Virus record (IMG/VR): IMGVR_UViG_3300047552_001113
Location: 1-37,663 of that record
DNA from: a virus
DNA length: 37,663 bases
Direction: 5' to 3' (one strand)
Positions 1 through 8,274 of this stretch are shown here, piece by piece. A model generated the notes under the pieces. That model saw only the letters and a program-made list of their open reading frames with translations, was not told the origin of the DNA and ran no database searches. Within the stretch, counting starts at the first letter, position 1, and every line of letters begins with the position of its first letter. The position numbers and the translations under genes are program-made.

Positions 1-129
1 GGAAAGGAAATTTGGCTGAATATGAGCATGAGAAAACAAGAATTCACAAATGGCGCACTCAATGAAATTCTGCAAGAACATTTCATGTATCTATTGCATA
101 GGTTTTTTAGGGTAAAAGATGAGTATTGA
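1..129 (+). CDS. Open frame at left edge, likely C-terminal half of the membrane-protein gene at the right edge
   Basis: Frame 1 is open from the first base for 42 codons and stops with TGA 11 bp inside the next gene. It has no convincing start of its own. If the two window ends are joined, it continues, in exact register, the membrane-protein frame that runs off the right edge, giving a protein of about 86 residues: one N-terminal membrane segment followed by a charged, helix-prone tail. A competing reading in frame 3 (stop at 63-65) would, after the same join, form a 24-residue peptide starting MAARKGN. I prefer the longer frame because it keeps the usual short overlap with the downstream gene. 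Function unknown. Confidence 0.45.
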   Translation, partial: GKEIWLNMSMRKQEFTNGALNEILQEHFMYLLHRFFRVKDEY

Positions 130-352
130 TTATCAGATGAACAAATACTCTAGAGAGAAGAGCAAATTCAATGGAGAGCCTCTTTTTTCTACAAATGAGT
201 ATTCTGTAAATCATCTTGCTAAAAGACTTGGTGTGCATCCTCAGCATGTTTATTATTTGCTACGAAGAGGTGTTTTAAAGGCTGATAAAAGGGGATCGGC
301 TTGGATTATATCGGACGAAGAAATTGAGCGTATAGCAAAAGAAAAGGGATGA
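119..352 (+). CDS. Small HTH DNA-binding protein, excisionase/MerR-like
   Basis: A 77-residue protein. Residues about 28-72 form a helix-turn-helix of the HTH_17/excisionase type: a helix with AKRLGVHPQHVYYLLRRG, then a short wing and the typical closing ISDEEIERI. Such proteins act as excisionases (directionality factors) or as small phage regulators. The ATG follows an AGGGT SD site by five bases and overlaps the upstream frame by 11 bp, suggesting translational coupling. A serine recombinase is also encoded here, so a role as its directionality factor is conceivable but not shown; a transcriptional regulator is equally possible. Confidence 0.75.
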   Translation: MSIDYQMNKYSREKSKFNGEPLFSTNEYSVNHLAKRLGVHPQHVYYLLRRGVLKADKRGSAWIISDEEIERIAKEKG

Positions 353-417
353 ACAGGCGCTTTCTATTTTTTCCCCTGTATAAATTCATAATATTGCGTC
401 GCGAATTTGTTCAAATT

Positions 418-466
418 TTAATTGAGGGTAAATGCCACATGTGGTATTGTGCACCTCCTCAATTAA
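418..466. promoter_or_regulatory. Nested inverted repeat before the DpnD-like/RHH gene
   Basis: Perfect 10-bp arms TTAATTGAGG and CCTCAATTAA enclose a second palindrome, AATGCCACA/TGTGGTATT (one mismatch, core CCACATGTGG). The right arm abuts the AAGGG SD of the gene starting 12 bases later, so an RNA hairpin could occlude it. Just inside the right arm lies CACCTCCT, the sequence of the 16S rRNA anti-SD. It could be a protein operator, a translational switch or a recombination site. Confidence 0.5.
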
Positions 467-478
467 GGGCGTAATTAT

Positions 479-808
479 ATGAAACATTATTTTGTCTATA
501 TTAGAGATATCCAAATTTACAAGTTTATGGTAGATGCGGAGAATGAAGAAGAAGCCAAAGAATTGGCTGTTGAACTGTTTGAAACAGAAGGTTACCTTTC
601 TAAAGCGTGGCACTCTGACACAGAGGATTACCAGGTTGTTAATGTAGAAGAATGTGTAGATATAGAATATTCTGCGGGTGAAGACTTTATTAAAATAAGG
701 GTGCCTTCTCAAATCAAAAAAGAATTTAAAATTTTCTGTGCAGAAAAAAATAAGAGCATGCAAGATATTTTAAACGCAACGATCAAAAATTTTATTAAGC
801 GTCCCTAG
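479..808 (+). CDS. DpnD/PcfM-like N-terminus joined to a ribbon-helix-helix C-terminus
   Basis: A 109-residue protein with two visible parts. Residues 1-60 (YFVYIRDIQIYKFMVDAENE, helix EEEAKELAVELF, then DYQVVNVEECVDIEY) resemble the small DpnD/PcfM alpha/beta fold. Residues about 68-107 look like a ribbon-helix-helix: strand DFIKIRVPS, helix IKKEFKIFCAEKN, then helix SMQDILNATIKNFIK. RHH proteins are dimeric DNA binders and usually repress their own or neighbouring promoters. The nested inverted repeat just upstream could be its operator. The start is supported by AAGGG nine bases upstream. The domain reading is by eye; the exact role is unknown. Confidence 0.6.
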   Translation: MKHYFVYIRDIQIYKFMVDAENEEEAKELAVELFETEGYLSKAWHSDTEDYQVVNVEECVDIEYSAGEDFIKIRVPSQIKKEFKIFCAEKNKSMQDILNATIKNFIKRP

Positions 809-842
809 ATCTAGAGAAATACAGAAAAGAATTGACTTTGGA

Positions 843-863
843 ACGCTACCACCCCGGTAGCGT
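843..863. terminator. Stem-loop ACGCTACC/GGTAGCGT, possible terminator
   Basis: A perfect 8-bp GC-containing stem with an ACCCC loop, placed after the RHH-type gene. No clean U-tract follows, so intrinsic termination is uncertain. Its GTAGCG core also occurs in the stem-loop between the minus-strand genes near 34.8 kb. A TTGACT box lies just upstream, but no good -10 sits at the right spacing. Confidence 0.4.
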
Positions 864-968
864 AACAACTTTACTTGAGGACGTTTCTTTAAAAGATTTA
901 ATCCCTTCTTAAAACTTTTCTTTCTTTTTATCTTCTGGTAATCTTAACTCAAATAATGTGAGTAATTT

Positions 969-1295
969 ATGCCATTCACAGATAGACATTTAGCACCTTC
1001 GGCCATCACACAAACTAAGCCTGTGCGCGTGACAGTAGAGGGAAGCAACCTCTCTAATGGCCAGTTTGTGCGCGCAACCAACTTCTTCTCACCCTTGCAA
1101 CCTCATTCAACGGGCATGCATCAGCTCAATAACAGGCTATTGATGGTTTGGAATACTACAGCGGACACTTTCGACCTGTTCGATGAGATGGGCTTACCTA
1201 TTGATGGCACAAATTATACCGCTTTTGTGGCTAATGACTACTCGCAATTTACGCTTACAGGGCCGGATTTAGATGTGCAAAACGTAAGTGATTAA
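969..1295 (+). CDS. Small FCCH-like beta protein, probably virion-associated
   Basis: A 108-residue protein in which residues about 12-100 follow the pattern of the small beta module found in phage structural proteins and annotated as 'ubiquitin-activating enzyme E1 FCCH-like': a strand with PVRVTVEG, a turn LSNGQFVRATNF, then HQLNNRLLMVWNTTADTFDL and a closing LPIDGTNYTAF. The same pattern recurs in the decoration-protein candidate and in the gp10-like tail protein of this genome. It directly precedes the large terminase. A minor head or tail component is most likely; the SD is weak. Family assignment is by pattern, not alignment. Confidence 0.55.
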   Translation: MPFTDRHLAPSAITQTKPVRVTVEGSNLSNGQFVRATNFFSPLQPHSTGMHQLNNRLLMVWNTTADTFDLFDEMGLPIDGTNYTAFVANDYSQFTLTGPDLDVQNVSD

Positions 1296-1399
1296 CTTTT
1301 TTATACTTAAACTCTAATTCTCTTTTGTGGAATGCGCCTGATTTGCTATAAAAAAGCCTGAAATTCAAATAATATTTATGCATTTTGGGCTTGTTTTAA

Positions 1400-2911
1400 A
1401 TGACGACTATATCAGAAGACCTTAAAGACCAACTGCCTTCGTTAGAGCTCTTATCAGATCGTAAATGGCGCCTTACTAATCTGTACTATATCAAAGACAA
1501 ATCAGGTCAAAGCGTGCCATTTAAGCCCAACTGGGCACAACTTCAGCTTATGAAGCCCCATTACCTCAACATCATCTTAAAAGCTCGCCAATTGGGAGTT
1601 ACAACGTTCCATGCACTCTTATTCTTGGATACCTGTTTGTTCAACGAAAACGTCCATGCGGCAATTATTGCGGACTCGAAGCAGACTGCGCGGGAGATCT
1701 TCGTCGATAAAGTTAAGTACGCCTACGATCATTTACCTGATTGCATTAGAGCGCTTTGCCCAGCCAACCGCGACAACGCAAATGAGCTTCGTTTTGCAAA
1801 TGGATCTGTTTTTCGGGTCGGAACCAGCTTGCGGGGGGGTACAATTCAACTGCTACACATCACCGAGTTTGCAAAAATATGTCAGGAGAATCCGCGCAAG
1901 GCCGCGGAGATCATGTCTGGTGCGATTAATACAGTCCATGTCGGGCAGTTTATATGTATTGAATCTACTGCTAGAGGCCGAGAAGGCTTCTTTTATGACA
2001 TGTGTAAAACGGCAATCGCGCTAAAAGACCAGGGTGCAGAGCTTGGTCAGCTTGATTGGAAGTTCTGGTTTTTTCCGTGGCAAGATCATCCAGACTACAA
2101 GATACAAGCCAAGAATATCGTCTTCCCAAAGGAGTTAGATGAGTATTTTGAGAAGATTGAGGGACAAGGTGTTAAATTAACACAAGAACAAAAGAACTGG
2201 TACGTAAAGAAGATGCAAACACAAGGCGAGTACATGAAGCGCGAGTATCCATCCACGCCCGATGAGGCATTTGAGTCGGCAAATGAGGGCCTCTACTTTG
2301 GCAAGCAGATAGCCCAAGCGCGTCAAGAGAAGAGAATTTGCTACCTTCCATACGACGATCATGCCAAAACCTACACCGCGTGGGATATTGGTTATAACGA
2401 TGAGACAGCGATTTGGGTATTCCAGCTCGTGGGCAAAGAGATACACCTCATTGACTACTACGAAAACTCGGGTGAAGGACTAGCCCACTATGTCAAATGG
2501 GTGCGCGAAAAACCCTATATCTATGAGAAGCACTATTTCCCATTCGATGCTGACTCAAAGGAAAAGGGAAGTGGCCGCAGCTACGTCGATCTCGCAAGAG
2601 AGATGGGGCTTAAGACTCAAGTCCTTCCGCGCGCAAAGAATGAGCTATTTGGCATTGAGAACCTAAGAGGCATGATCAACCGTATGTTCTTTGATGAGAA
2701 GAAGTGCGCACAAGGGATCAAAGCCATCGAAAACTTCCGCAAAGAATGGAATGATAAGCTTGGATGTTACAGGGAAAGGGCACTTCATGACTGGGCATCT
2801 CACGGCTCTAAAGCGCTTATCTATACGTCAGAGGCAGTTGGCCGCATGAGCAATGGAAGTGGTATGACTGCGGAGCAGTGGCGGCGTCTTCGTGATGAAT
2901 ACATAGGATAG
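1400..2911 (+). CDS. terL: Terminase large subunit (packaging ATPase and nuclease)
   Basis: A 503-residue protein that powers DNA translocation into the prohead and cuts the concatemer. The ATPase has a deviant Walker A at 61-69 (KARQLGVTT), an upstream Q-rich adenine motif around 47-49, and a Walker B ending HITE with catalytic Glu156. The C-terminal RNase H-like nuclease shows its three acidic positions: D329 in AWDIGYND, D383/D385 in FPFDADS, and D464 in ALHDWASHG. Length is typical for a Terminase_6-type subunit. It docks on the portal encoded next, and its partner small subunit is probably the gene near 36.0 kb, adjacent if the map is circular. The SD is weak. Identification is firm. Confidence 0.95.
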   Translation: MTTISEDLKDQLPSLELLSDRKWRLTNLYYIKDKSGQSVPFKPNWAQLQLMKPHYLNIILKARQLGVTTFHALLFLDTCLFNENVHAAIIADSKQTAREIFVDKVKYAYDHLPDCIRALCPANRDNANELRFANGSVFRVGTSLRGGTIQLLHITEFAKICQENPRKAAEIMSGAINTVHVGQFICIESTARGREGFFYDMCKTAIALKDQGAELGQLDWKFWFFPWQDHPDYKIQAKNIVFPKELDEYFEKIEGQGVKLTQEQKNWYVKKMQTQGEYMKREYPSTPDEAFESANEGLYFGKQIAQARQEKRICYLPYDDHAKTYTAWDIGYNDETAIWVFQLVGKEIHLIDYYENSGEGLAHYVKWVREKPYIYEKHYFPFDADSKEKGSGRSYVDLAREMGLKTQVLPRAKNELFGIENLRGMINRMFFDEKKCAQGIKAIENFRKEWNDKLGCYRERALHDWASHGSKALIYTSEAVGRMSNGSGMTAEQWRRLRDEYIG

Positions 2912-2915
2912 TAGA

Positions 2916-3140
2916 ATGGGTGAGTTTACTGATTTGATTTTTAGTCTGCTAGGTAAAGTTGGGCGCTGGTTTAATGTCAAAGGACAAAGGGTGTGCTTTA
3001 TTTTGTGGGCTATTTGCCTTCTTTACTGGATAGCTCGTAATTTTTCGATGGGGCTAATGGTTCAAACAGGTAGTTGCTTAATTTCATTCTTATTTCATTG
3101 TTATGGGTGGTGGAACTGGAAAATCAAAGGGATTGGTTAG
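2916..3140 (+). CDS. Small two-helix membrane protein between terminase and portal
   Basis: A 74-residue protein with two hydrophobic segments, about residues 26-41 (VCFILWAICLLYWIAR) and 45-66 (GLMVQTGSCLISFLFHCYGW), ending WNWKIKG. It starts four bases after the terminase stop with AGGAT as SD, so it is cotranscribed with the packaging genes. The closing 'YGWWNWK' recalls small PnuC-like or holin-like membrane proteins of phages. A holin role is possible because no other lysis gene is obvious, but the sequence gives no direct proof. Confidence 0.65.
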   Translation: MGEFTDLIFSLLGKVGRWFNVKGQRVCFILWAICLLYWIARNFSMGLMVQTGSCLISFLFHCYGWWNWKIKGIG

Positions 3141-3231
3141 TCATAAATCATTAAAATACATCAACTTACGTCATAATTTTAGAGACAAAAATATTTCTTT
3201 GGCTAAAATGTAAAGAAAATATTTGAGTTAT

Positions 3232-5283
3232 ATGGCGTATATCTCTGGCAATACGGAAGTTGTAAACAAGTTCAACCAGTTCTATTACGATGCTTGGCGA
3301 ACTTGGGGCGTTTACTATTCTGCGGCTTATAGAGACCTTCGCGCGTATGCTGGTGACAATTGGCTGACGCAAGAGAAGATGTACCTTGAGCAGCAAAAGC
3401 GTATGGTGCTGGAGTTAAATAAAATACGCCGCGTTATCAATCTTTATAGCGGCTATGAGCGCGAAAATAGAACTTCAACAGTTGTTTCTCCAATTGAAGG
3501 GGCAGACGAGGAAACAGCCGAGCAGCTCACCGATGTTATGCTCTACATCTACGACAAAGCCAATGCTCACTACACCTGTTCGGAAGCGTTCGACCACTCG
3601 CTAAAGACCGGCTTGTCTATCATCGGCATTTATATGGACTACAGTCGCGACAAGGTTAATGGTGACATTAAGTTTTACTGGAAACCATTTAATGCCTTGA
3701 TGATGGATCCTTATTTTACTAAACGGGATTTATCAGATTGCGATCAGGCGGCCACTCGCGATCTGCTTAGCAAATCGCAGGTCAAAGCTCTTTTGCCATT
3801 TATCGACCCATCAGTCATAGAGAATATCCCAACAGGTATTAGAGATAACAAATATCAATATCTTGGCATCTATAGGCAATACAATAGTGCCTACATAGCC
3901 AAGAACCTGCTCACGTACGACCAGTACTGGCGCCGCTACAATAAAGAGCAAAAGTACCTCATCGACACAAAAACAGGTATCAGTCAAGAGTATAACGGCT
4001 CGCGCGAGGAAGAAAAGCAGTTAAAATTGATTCTTGAACAAGCCCCACATCTTCAGCTTATTAATTCCTATAAGAGCACGGTCGAGTTAAATATCATAGT
4101 CGGCGGCGAACTTCTCTATCAAGGGCCAGATCCGACGGGCCTTGATACATTCCCATTCGTGCCCGTGATTTGCTACTTCGAGCCTCTGATTGATACTTAC
4201 GAGCTTAAGATTCAAGGTATTGTCCGCTCTATTCGCGATGCGCAACGACAATACAATAGGCGTCATTCACAGATCATCGACCTTATGGAATCAGTTATTA
4301 ACACAGGGTGGATTCACAAAAATGGCGCGGTTATTGATCCTTCTATGCTTTTTATGTCTGGCGCGGGCAGGAATGTGGTTGTCAATGAGGAATACGATGT
4401 CAATGCAGACATTCGCGAAATTAGCCCACCTCAGATTCCTCCTGGTTATCTTGCATATCAAGATATTATGGACAAAAACATTCTTGAAATTCCTGGAGGC
4501 AATGATGAGATTCTCGGTATTTCTTCAGTTGGTGATTCTCAAGTGTCTGGACGTCTTGCGGAAGTTAGGGCTTCCAATGGGCTAAAGGGTAATCGCGGAC
4601 TTTTCGACAACTTTGAACTAGCAAAAAAACTTCTTGGCGACCTAGTACTTCAGACCGTTCAAAAGCAGTATACGCCGGGAAAGGTGGCTCGTATTATCGG
4701 ACGTAACCCAACCGACCAGTTCTTTTCGCAACAGTTCGAAGAGTATGACTGCACAATTAAGCAATCCGTTCTTACTCAGACGCAAAGAGAGGCCTATTAC
4801 TATCAACTGCTCCAACTTCGCTCTCTTGGCGTGGCAATTCCAGACGACGAAATCATCTCCGCAGCTCCACTTCTTGGCAAATCCCGTATCGTCGAGCGCA
4901 TGCAGCAGATGCAGCAGCAGGCCGAAGAAGCTTCAATGCAGGCTCAAGAGGATGCGGCAATCGAAAGACAACTCAAGCTTTCACAAAAAGAAGAAAACTT
5001 GGCTCTTGCACAAGAAAGACGTGCGCGTGTGCTATCAGATATCGGCCTGGCAAAAGAAAGACTATCCGAAAGCGAGCAAAACTACGCCAAGGCAATGCTT
5101 GATAATGCAAGAACTGTAGCTGAGATTGAAGACCTGGATCGTAGGCGTATTATTGACGTCCTCAAATTGGCAGCCGACATGCATATGCAAGCACAAGAGA
5201 GAGCTAATGAACAGATAGAAGAAGATATGCAGAAGGCTAAAGAGTTAGCTGAACCAATACCTATAGGAGGAGAAAATGGTTAA
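3232..5283 (+). CDS. Portal protein, P22-like
   Basis: About 683 residues from ATG (686 if the in-frame TTG three codons upstream is used; neither has a strong SD). It forms the dodecameric channel at the head vertex, through which DNA is packed and ejected and to which the terminase docks. Recognised from position after the large terminase, length and the P22-portal-type body, e.g. FVPVICYFEPLIDTYELKIQ, SIRDAQRQYNRRHSQIIDL and GISSVGDSQVSGRLAEVRAS. Residues about 555-680 are a long Q/A/E-rich coiled coil (MQQMQQQAEEASMQAQED onward), matching the extended barrel of P22-type portals. Its 3' end contains the AGGAGG SD of the next gene, which it overlaps by 8 bp. Confidence 0.88.
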   Translation: MAYISGNTEVVNKFNQFYYDAWRTWGVYYSAAYRDLRAYAGDNWLTQEKMYLEQQKRMVLELNKIRRVINLYSGYERENRTSTVVSPIEGADEETAEQLTDVMLYIYDKANAHYTCSEAFDHSLKTGLSIIGIYMDYSRDKVNGDIKFYWKPFNALMMDPYFTKRDLSDCDQAATRDLLSKSQVKALLPFIDPSVIENIPTGIRDNKYQYLGIYRQYNSAYIAKNLLTYDQYWRRYNKEQKYLIDTKTGISQEYNGSREEEKQLKLILEQAPHLQLINSYKSTVELNIIVGGELLYQGPDPTGLDTFPFVPVICYFEPLIDTYELKIQGIVRSIRDAQRQYNRRHSQIIDLMESVINTGWIHKNGAVIDPSMLFMSGAGRNVVVNEEYDVNADIREISPPQIPPGYLAYQDIMDKNILEIPGGNDEILGISSVGDSQVSGRLAEVRASNGLKGNRGLFDNFELAKKLLGDLVLQTVQKQYTPGKVARIIGRNPTDQFFSQQFEEYDCTIKQSVLTQTQREAYYYQLLQLRSLGVAIPDDEIISAAPLLGKSRIVERMQQMQQQAEEASMQAQEDAAIERQLKLSQKEENLALAQERRARVLSDIGLAKERLSESEQNYAKAMLDNARTVAEIEDLDRRRIIDVLKLAADMHMQAQERANEQIEEDMQKAKELAEPIPIGGENG

Positions 5284-5521
5284 GCGTGCAGGAATGGAAT
5301 ACATGAAAGGGTATTCCCAAGGCTACAAGCCGCCTACCGGCTCGGCAGGTAGCGAGGCAAGGGGTGAGTATAGCCATAGCAGCAATCCTCGCCCAGTGCC
5401 CAAAAAAGGGTCTTCTATTGGCCCAGGTTCTGAGTATGGATCAAACGCTGATAGATCGAAAGTTATGAGCCTGAAAGGTGAGCAGGCTAAGAAAGAAAGC
5501 TTACGAGGAATGGGATGCTAA
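5276..5521 (+). CDS. Small Gly/Ser/Lys-rich hypothetical protein
   Basis: An 81-residue, basic, low-complexity protein rich in G, S, P and K (e.g. YSQGYKPPTGSAGSEARGEY) with no recognised domain. It has an excellent AGGAGG SD located inside the end of the portal gene and overlaps both neighbours, so it is a genuine member of the head operon. Composition suggests a disordered, perhaps packaged or portal-associated protein. Function unknown. Confidence 0.65.
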   Translation: MVKRAGMEYMKGYSQGYKPPTGSAGSEARGEYSHSSNPRPVPKKGSSIGPGSEYGSNADRSKVMSLKGEQAKKESLRGMGC

Positions 5522-5907
5522 TACTGCCAGCCAAGGATAAAATCGCAAAAGACATGCAAGATCATCAAGAAGCTAAGCAGTCTTTAACGAATCATTACAA
5601 TAAAGAGTTGGAGAGGATTCTTAATGAAAACTCGCATAAGACGATTTATTGGATCTTAGGCAAGGTGCGTTTCCCAGAAGAGTTAGGTGGAAAAGTTGGC
5701 AGGGCCTTTTTAGAGGCGTCAGACGCCAAACCGCCAGTTGTGAAAGATGCTTTCTTGTATGAGGTGGACAACACAAGAGGTGTCAAGACTTTGCTATGGG
5801 TTTGCTATCCCAATGGGGATTTGCGAATGCCAACACTTAATAAAACCATCAGCGTCGCCAGCTCAAAGGGCGCTAAAAAGTCTCGTCGCCGGAGTTCGGG
5901 CGGATAA
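5515..5907 (+). CDS. Hypothetical head-operon protein with basic tail
   Basis: A 130-residue protein. Residues 1-40 are helical and charged; residues about 45-112 form a mixed alpha/beta region (ILGKVRFPEELGGKVGRAF, TLLWVCYPNGDLRMP); the last 15 residues are a Lys/Arg/Ser tail. The ATG lies five bases after GAGGA and overlaps the preceding stop by 7 bp. The position between portal and scaffold is shared by uncharacterised proteins of other P22-like podoviruses. I do not recognise the family. Confidence 0.65.
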   Translation: MLILPAKDKIAKDMQDHQEAKQSLTNHYNKELERILNENSHKTIYWILGKVRFPEELGGKVGRAFLEASDAKPPVVKDAFLYEVDNTRGVKTLLWVCYPNGDLRMPTLNKTISVASSKGAKKSRRRSSGG

Positions 5908-5919
5908 TCGGGAGTAAAA

Positions 5920-6543
5920 ATGACAGAAGAAGAAAAGAAAATCGACAGCGCGGCACCTGCCTCCGAGGAGCAAGTTGTTGACTCTGGAGAGCACCAAGAA
6001 ACCCAAGAAAAGATGGTTCCCTTGGCTGCTTTAGAGGCAGAACGCCGCAAACGTCAAGAATTAGAAGCGCAAAACCGCGCTTACCAGGATTTTTTGCTCA
6101 AGCAGAAAGAAGCGCAAGAGCAAAAGCCACAAGATGACGATGAATGGGTGTCTCGTCGTGAGGTGAAACAAGAAAAGCAACTCACGAAGCAAGAGATCCT
6201 AGAAGAGGTGTTCCGTGACTCCAACCCAGAGAAAATTCAAGAGATTAACACGTATTTAGAACAAATCGTAGAACGCAAACCTTGGTTGGCTGAGACGATC
6301 GCGAAAGCGCCGAATCGTTACGCGAGGGCATATGAGATTGTGCAGGACTACAAGCATCTTTTAGTTCAGCAGAAACAAAATGCCGCAGAAGCAAAGAAAA
6401 TTGTCGAAAACGCTAAGAAGCCCGGATCTCCAATTGCAGTCGGAAAGACCGGGACTCAAAGCCAAAGTGACTTTCTCCTAAGCATCCGCGGAACACCGGA
6501 TTTTAAAAAATATCGTCAGGAGGTCATGCAAGGTAAGCGTTGA
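5920..6543 (+). CDS. Scaffolding protein (candidate)
   Basis: A 207-residue, highly charged, Glu/Lys/Gln-rich protein predicted almost wholly helical, with a disordered acidic N-terminus (1-35), coiled coil (about 36-70) and further helices (85-165). It lies directly before the major capsid gene, the usual place for the internal scaffold that directs prohead assembly and then leaves. The basic C-terminal stretch (FKKYRQEVMQGKR) would suit binding to the coat protein, as in P22. The SD is GGGAG. The call rests on position and composition. Confidence 0.75.
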   Translation: MTEEEKKIDSAAPASEEQVVDSGEHQETQEKMVPLAALEAERRKRQELEAQNRAYQDFLLKQKEAQEQKPQDDDEWVSRREVKQEKQLTKQEILEEVFRDSNPEKIQEINTYLEQIVERKPWLAETIAKAPNRYARAYEIVQDYKHLLVQQKQNAAEAKKIVENAKKPGSPIAVGKTGTQSQSDFLLSIRGTPDFKKYRQEVMQGKR

Positions 6544-6558
6544 AACATGGAGGCTTAA

Positions 6559-7503
6559 ATGGCAAATGGAACAACGACTACCTCGCAAGTTGATCCAGAA
6601 GTAAATATTTACTTCGATAACATCTTGCTAGATAGACATCAGCCGTATTATCCGCACGGCTATTTTGCACAAGAACGTAGAATTCCGCAAAAGAATTCTA
6701 AGAATGCGATCTTCCGTAGATTCGACAACTTGGCTGATGCACTTACTCCTTTAACTGAAGGTGTAACACCAAGCTCTGAGCAGGTGACGAAGTTTGATAT
6801 TACCGCAACCGTTTCCCAGTACGGAAAAGTTGTAGAGTTATCAGATGACGTAATCATCACTGTTCAGGATCAGACAGCTAATGAAGTCGCCGATATTTTA
6901 GCGCAAAACATGTGGCAGACATATGATGCACTCATTCGCAATATGTTAGCTGCTACAGCGAGCCAGATTGATTGTATCAATGGTATTAACGGTAATCCTG
7001 TCACAGAGATTACAACGACAGATCTTGAGCTTGCGGTTGATTACTTAGAAGGTAACAACGGCAAAAAGATGTCTCCAAACATCGAAGGTACAAACGCTTT
7101 CGGTACAGCTCCTGTTTGGGCAGCTTATTGGATGATCATACACACAGATCTTAGAAGCGACGTAAAGAACTTGAGCAACTTTTTAAGTACTGCTCAATAT
7201 CCACGTCAGCAGTCAGTTTTAGAAGCTGAGTTTGGCTCTTGCGATGAAGTGCGCATTGTGAAGACTTCTGTTGCGTACAAAGACACTTCATCCCCAGCTA
7301 TTTACTCTAACTTCTTGTTTGCCGCTAATGCTTATGGACGCATTGCTATCGACGATCAGTCTATGGAGATGATCATAAAGCCGCTTGGCGCTGGTCAAGA
7401 CCCTCTTAACCAGAGGCAGACAATGGGTTGGAAAGGCCGTCTTGGATGCGTGATCCTTGATGACTCTTGGTGTGTAAATTTACGCGCAACAAGATCAGCA
7501 TAA
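6559..7503 (+). CDS. Major capsid protein, N4-gp56 family
   Basis: A 314-residue coat protein. The stretch DALTPLTEGVTPSSEQVT followed by ATVSQYGKVVELSDDVIIT is characteristic of the N4-gp56 major capsid family (HK97 fold), as are the helix DILAQNMWQTYDALIRNML and the C-terminal GRLGCVILDDSW. Length is normal for the family. GGAGG stands six bases before the ATG. It forms the icosahedral shell on the preceding scaffold. Pairing with a P22-type portal makes the head module a mosaic relative to the two textbook phages. No signs of truncation. Confidence 0.92.
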   Translation: MANGTTTTSQVDPEVNIYFDNILLDRHQPYYPHGYFAQERRIPQKNSKNAIFRRFDNLADALTPLTEGVTPSSEQVTKFDITATVSQYGKVVELSDDVIITVQDQTANEVADILAQNMWQTYDALIRNMLAATASQIDCINGINGNPVTEITTTDLELAVDYLEGNNGKKMSPNIEGTNAFGTAPVWAAYWMIIHTDLRSDVKNLSNFLSTAQYPRQQSVLEAEFGSCDEVRIVKTSVAYKDTSSPAIYSNFLFAANAYGRIAIDDQSMEMIIKPLGAGQDPLNQRQTMGWKGRLGCVILDDSWCVNLRATRSA

Positions 7504-7513
7504 GGAGGCACTC

Positions 7514-8209
7514 ATGACAGCTACATTATATTCATCTTCTACCCTGAATAGCGGGTTAAGAGAGTTTGGATCGGTTACAAATACTTTCGCAGGTTATTTG
7601 CAATCGGGCGGAGTTGCGTACGATCTTACTTTACCCTGGCAGGCAGATAAGTTTGAATGGTTTAACTATACCAAATATGCAACGGGCGGAAATAACGCGC
7701 AGGGTGTTTGGTTTAGGGATTTCCCATCCGGCGATGCGCTTATTATTAGCACCACGCCAACAACCGTTAAAGAGACAACCAACGGGGTGACCATTAACAA
7801 CTCATCTGGTGGATTCACTGATGAGCATGTGACAATTACAGGCATCACAGCGGCAACACCTGGCGTTGTAACAGCAGCCGGCCACGGTTTAGCCAACGGT
7901 GATCGTGTGATAATCACAAAGGTTGTGGGAAGTATTGGCGCCACAGTTAACAACAAAAGCTTTGTTGTTCAAGGTGTTACATCTACTACATTCCAACTTT
8001 ATGACGTATTTGGAAACGCATACACAACCTCTGGAACTTATACTTCCGGTGGTCAGCTTAATAAAGAAGGCCCAGAGCTTGGAGTGGTTAATTCTCCAGT
8101 GACTTACCGCCTCACTTTAGGAACTGCCGTAATGGGTGCTGATAACGATGTAATTTATTTCGTTGCATCTAAGTTCAACAGTTACCAAAATTTAGGTGAC
8201 GTGGCGTGA
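7514..8209 (+). CDS. Head decoration/structural protein with FCCH-like module
   Basis: A 231-residue protein immediately after the coat gene, with a perfect AGGAGG-type SD. Residues about 105-182 form an E1-FCCH-like beta module: VTITGITAATPGVVTAAGHG, then LANGDRVIITKVVG, NNKSFVVQGVTSTTFQLYD and a final YTSGG. The N- and C-terminal parts are beta-rich with many T, G and S. Position suggests a capsid decoration or head-stabilising protein. The family is inferred from the pattern; which surface it occupies is unknown. Confidence 0.65.
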   Translation: MTATLYSSSTLNSGLREFGSVTNTFAGYLQSGGVAYDLTLPWQADKFEWFNYTKYATGGNNAQGVWFRDFPSGDALIISTTPTTVKETTNGVTINNSSGGFTDEHVTITGITAATPGVVTAAGHGLANGDRVIITKVVGSIGATVNNKSFVVQGVTSTTFQLYDVFGNAYTTSGTYTSGGQLNKEGPELGVVNSPVTYRLTLGTAVMGADNDVIYFVASKFNSYQNLGDVA

Positions 8210-8230
8210 TGTTGCATAGAATTTAAATAA

Positions 8231-8271
8231 CATCTCCTATATAATTTTAATAAATGGTTATATAGGAGGTG
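8231..8271 (+). promoter_or_regulatory. Hairpin sequestering the SD of the HNH endonuclease gene
   Basis: Arms 8231-8244 and 8258-8271 pair over 14 positions, 13 Watson-Crick and one G-U, around the loop TTTTAATAAATGG. The right arm contains the AGGAGG SD of the HNH gene, whose ATG is five bases further on. TATAAT at 8240-8245 inside the left arm could be a -10 box for a transcript starting in the loop, which would lack the left arm and be translatable. This is the logic of late-transcript silencing known for phage T4 homing endonucleases such as I-TevI. Confidence 0.65.
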
Positions 8272-8274
8272 TTT

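Noticed and set aside
386-763. 125-codon minus-strand frame opposite the DpnD-like/RHH gene
   Set aside because: Phe/Ile-rich shadow of an AT-rich gene. A GAGGAGG-like box exists on that strand near 455, but no usable start follows it in frame.
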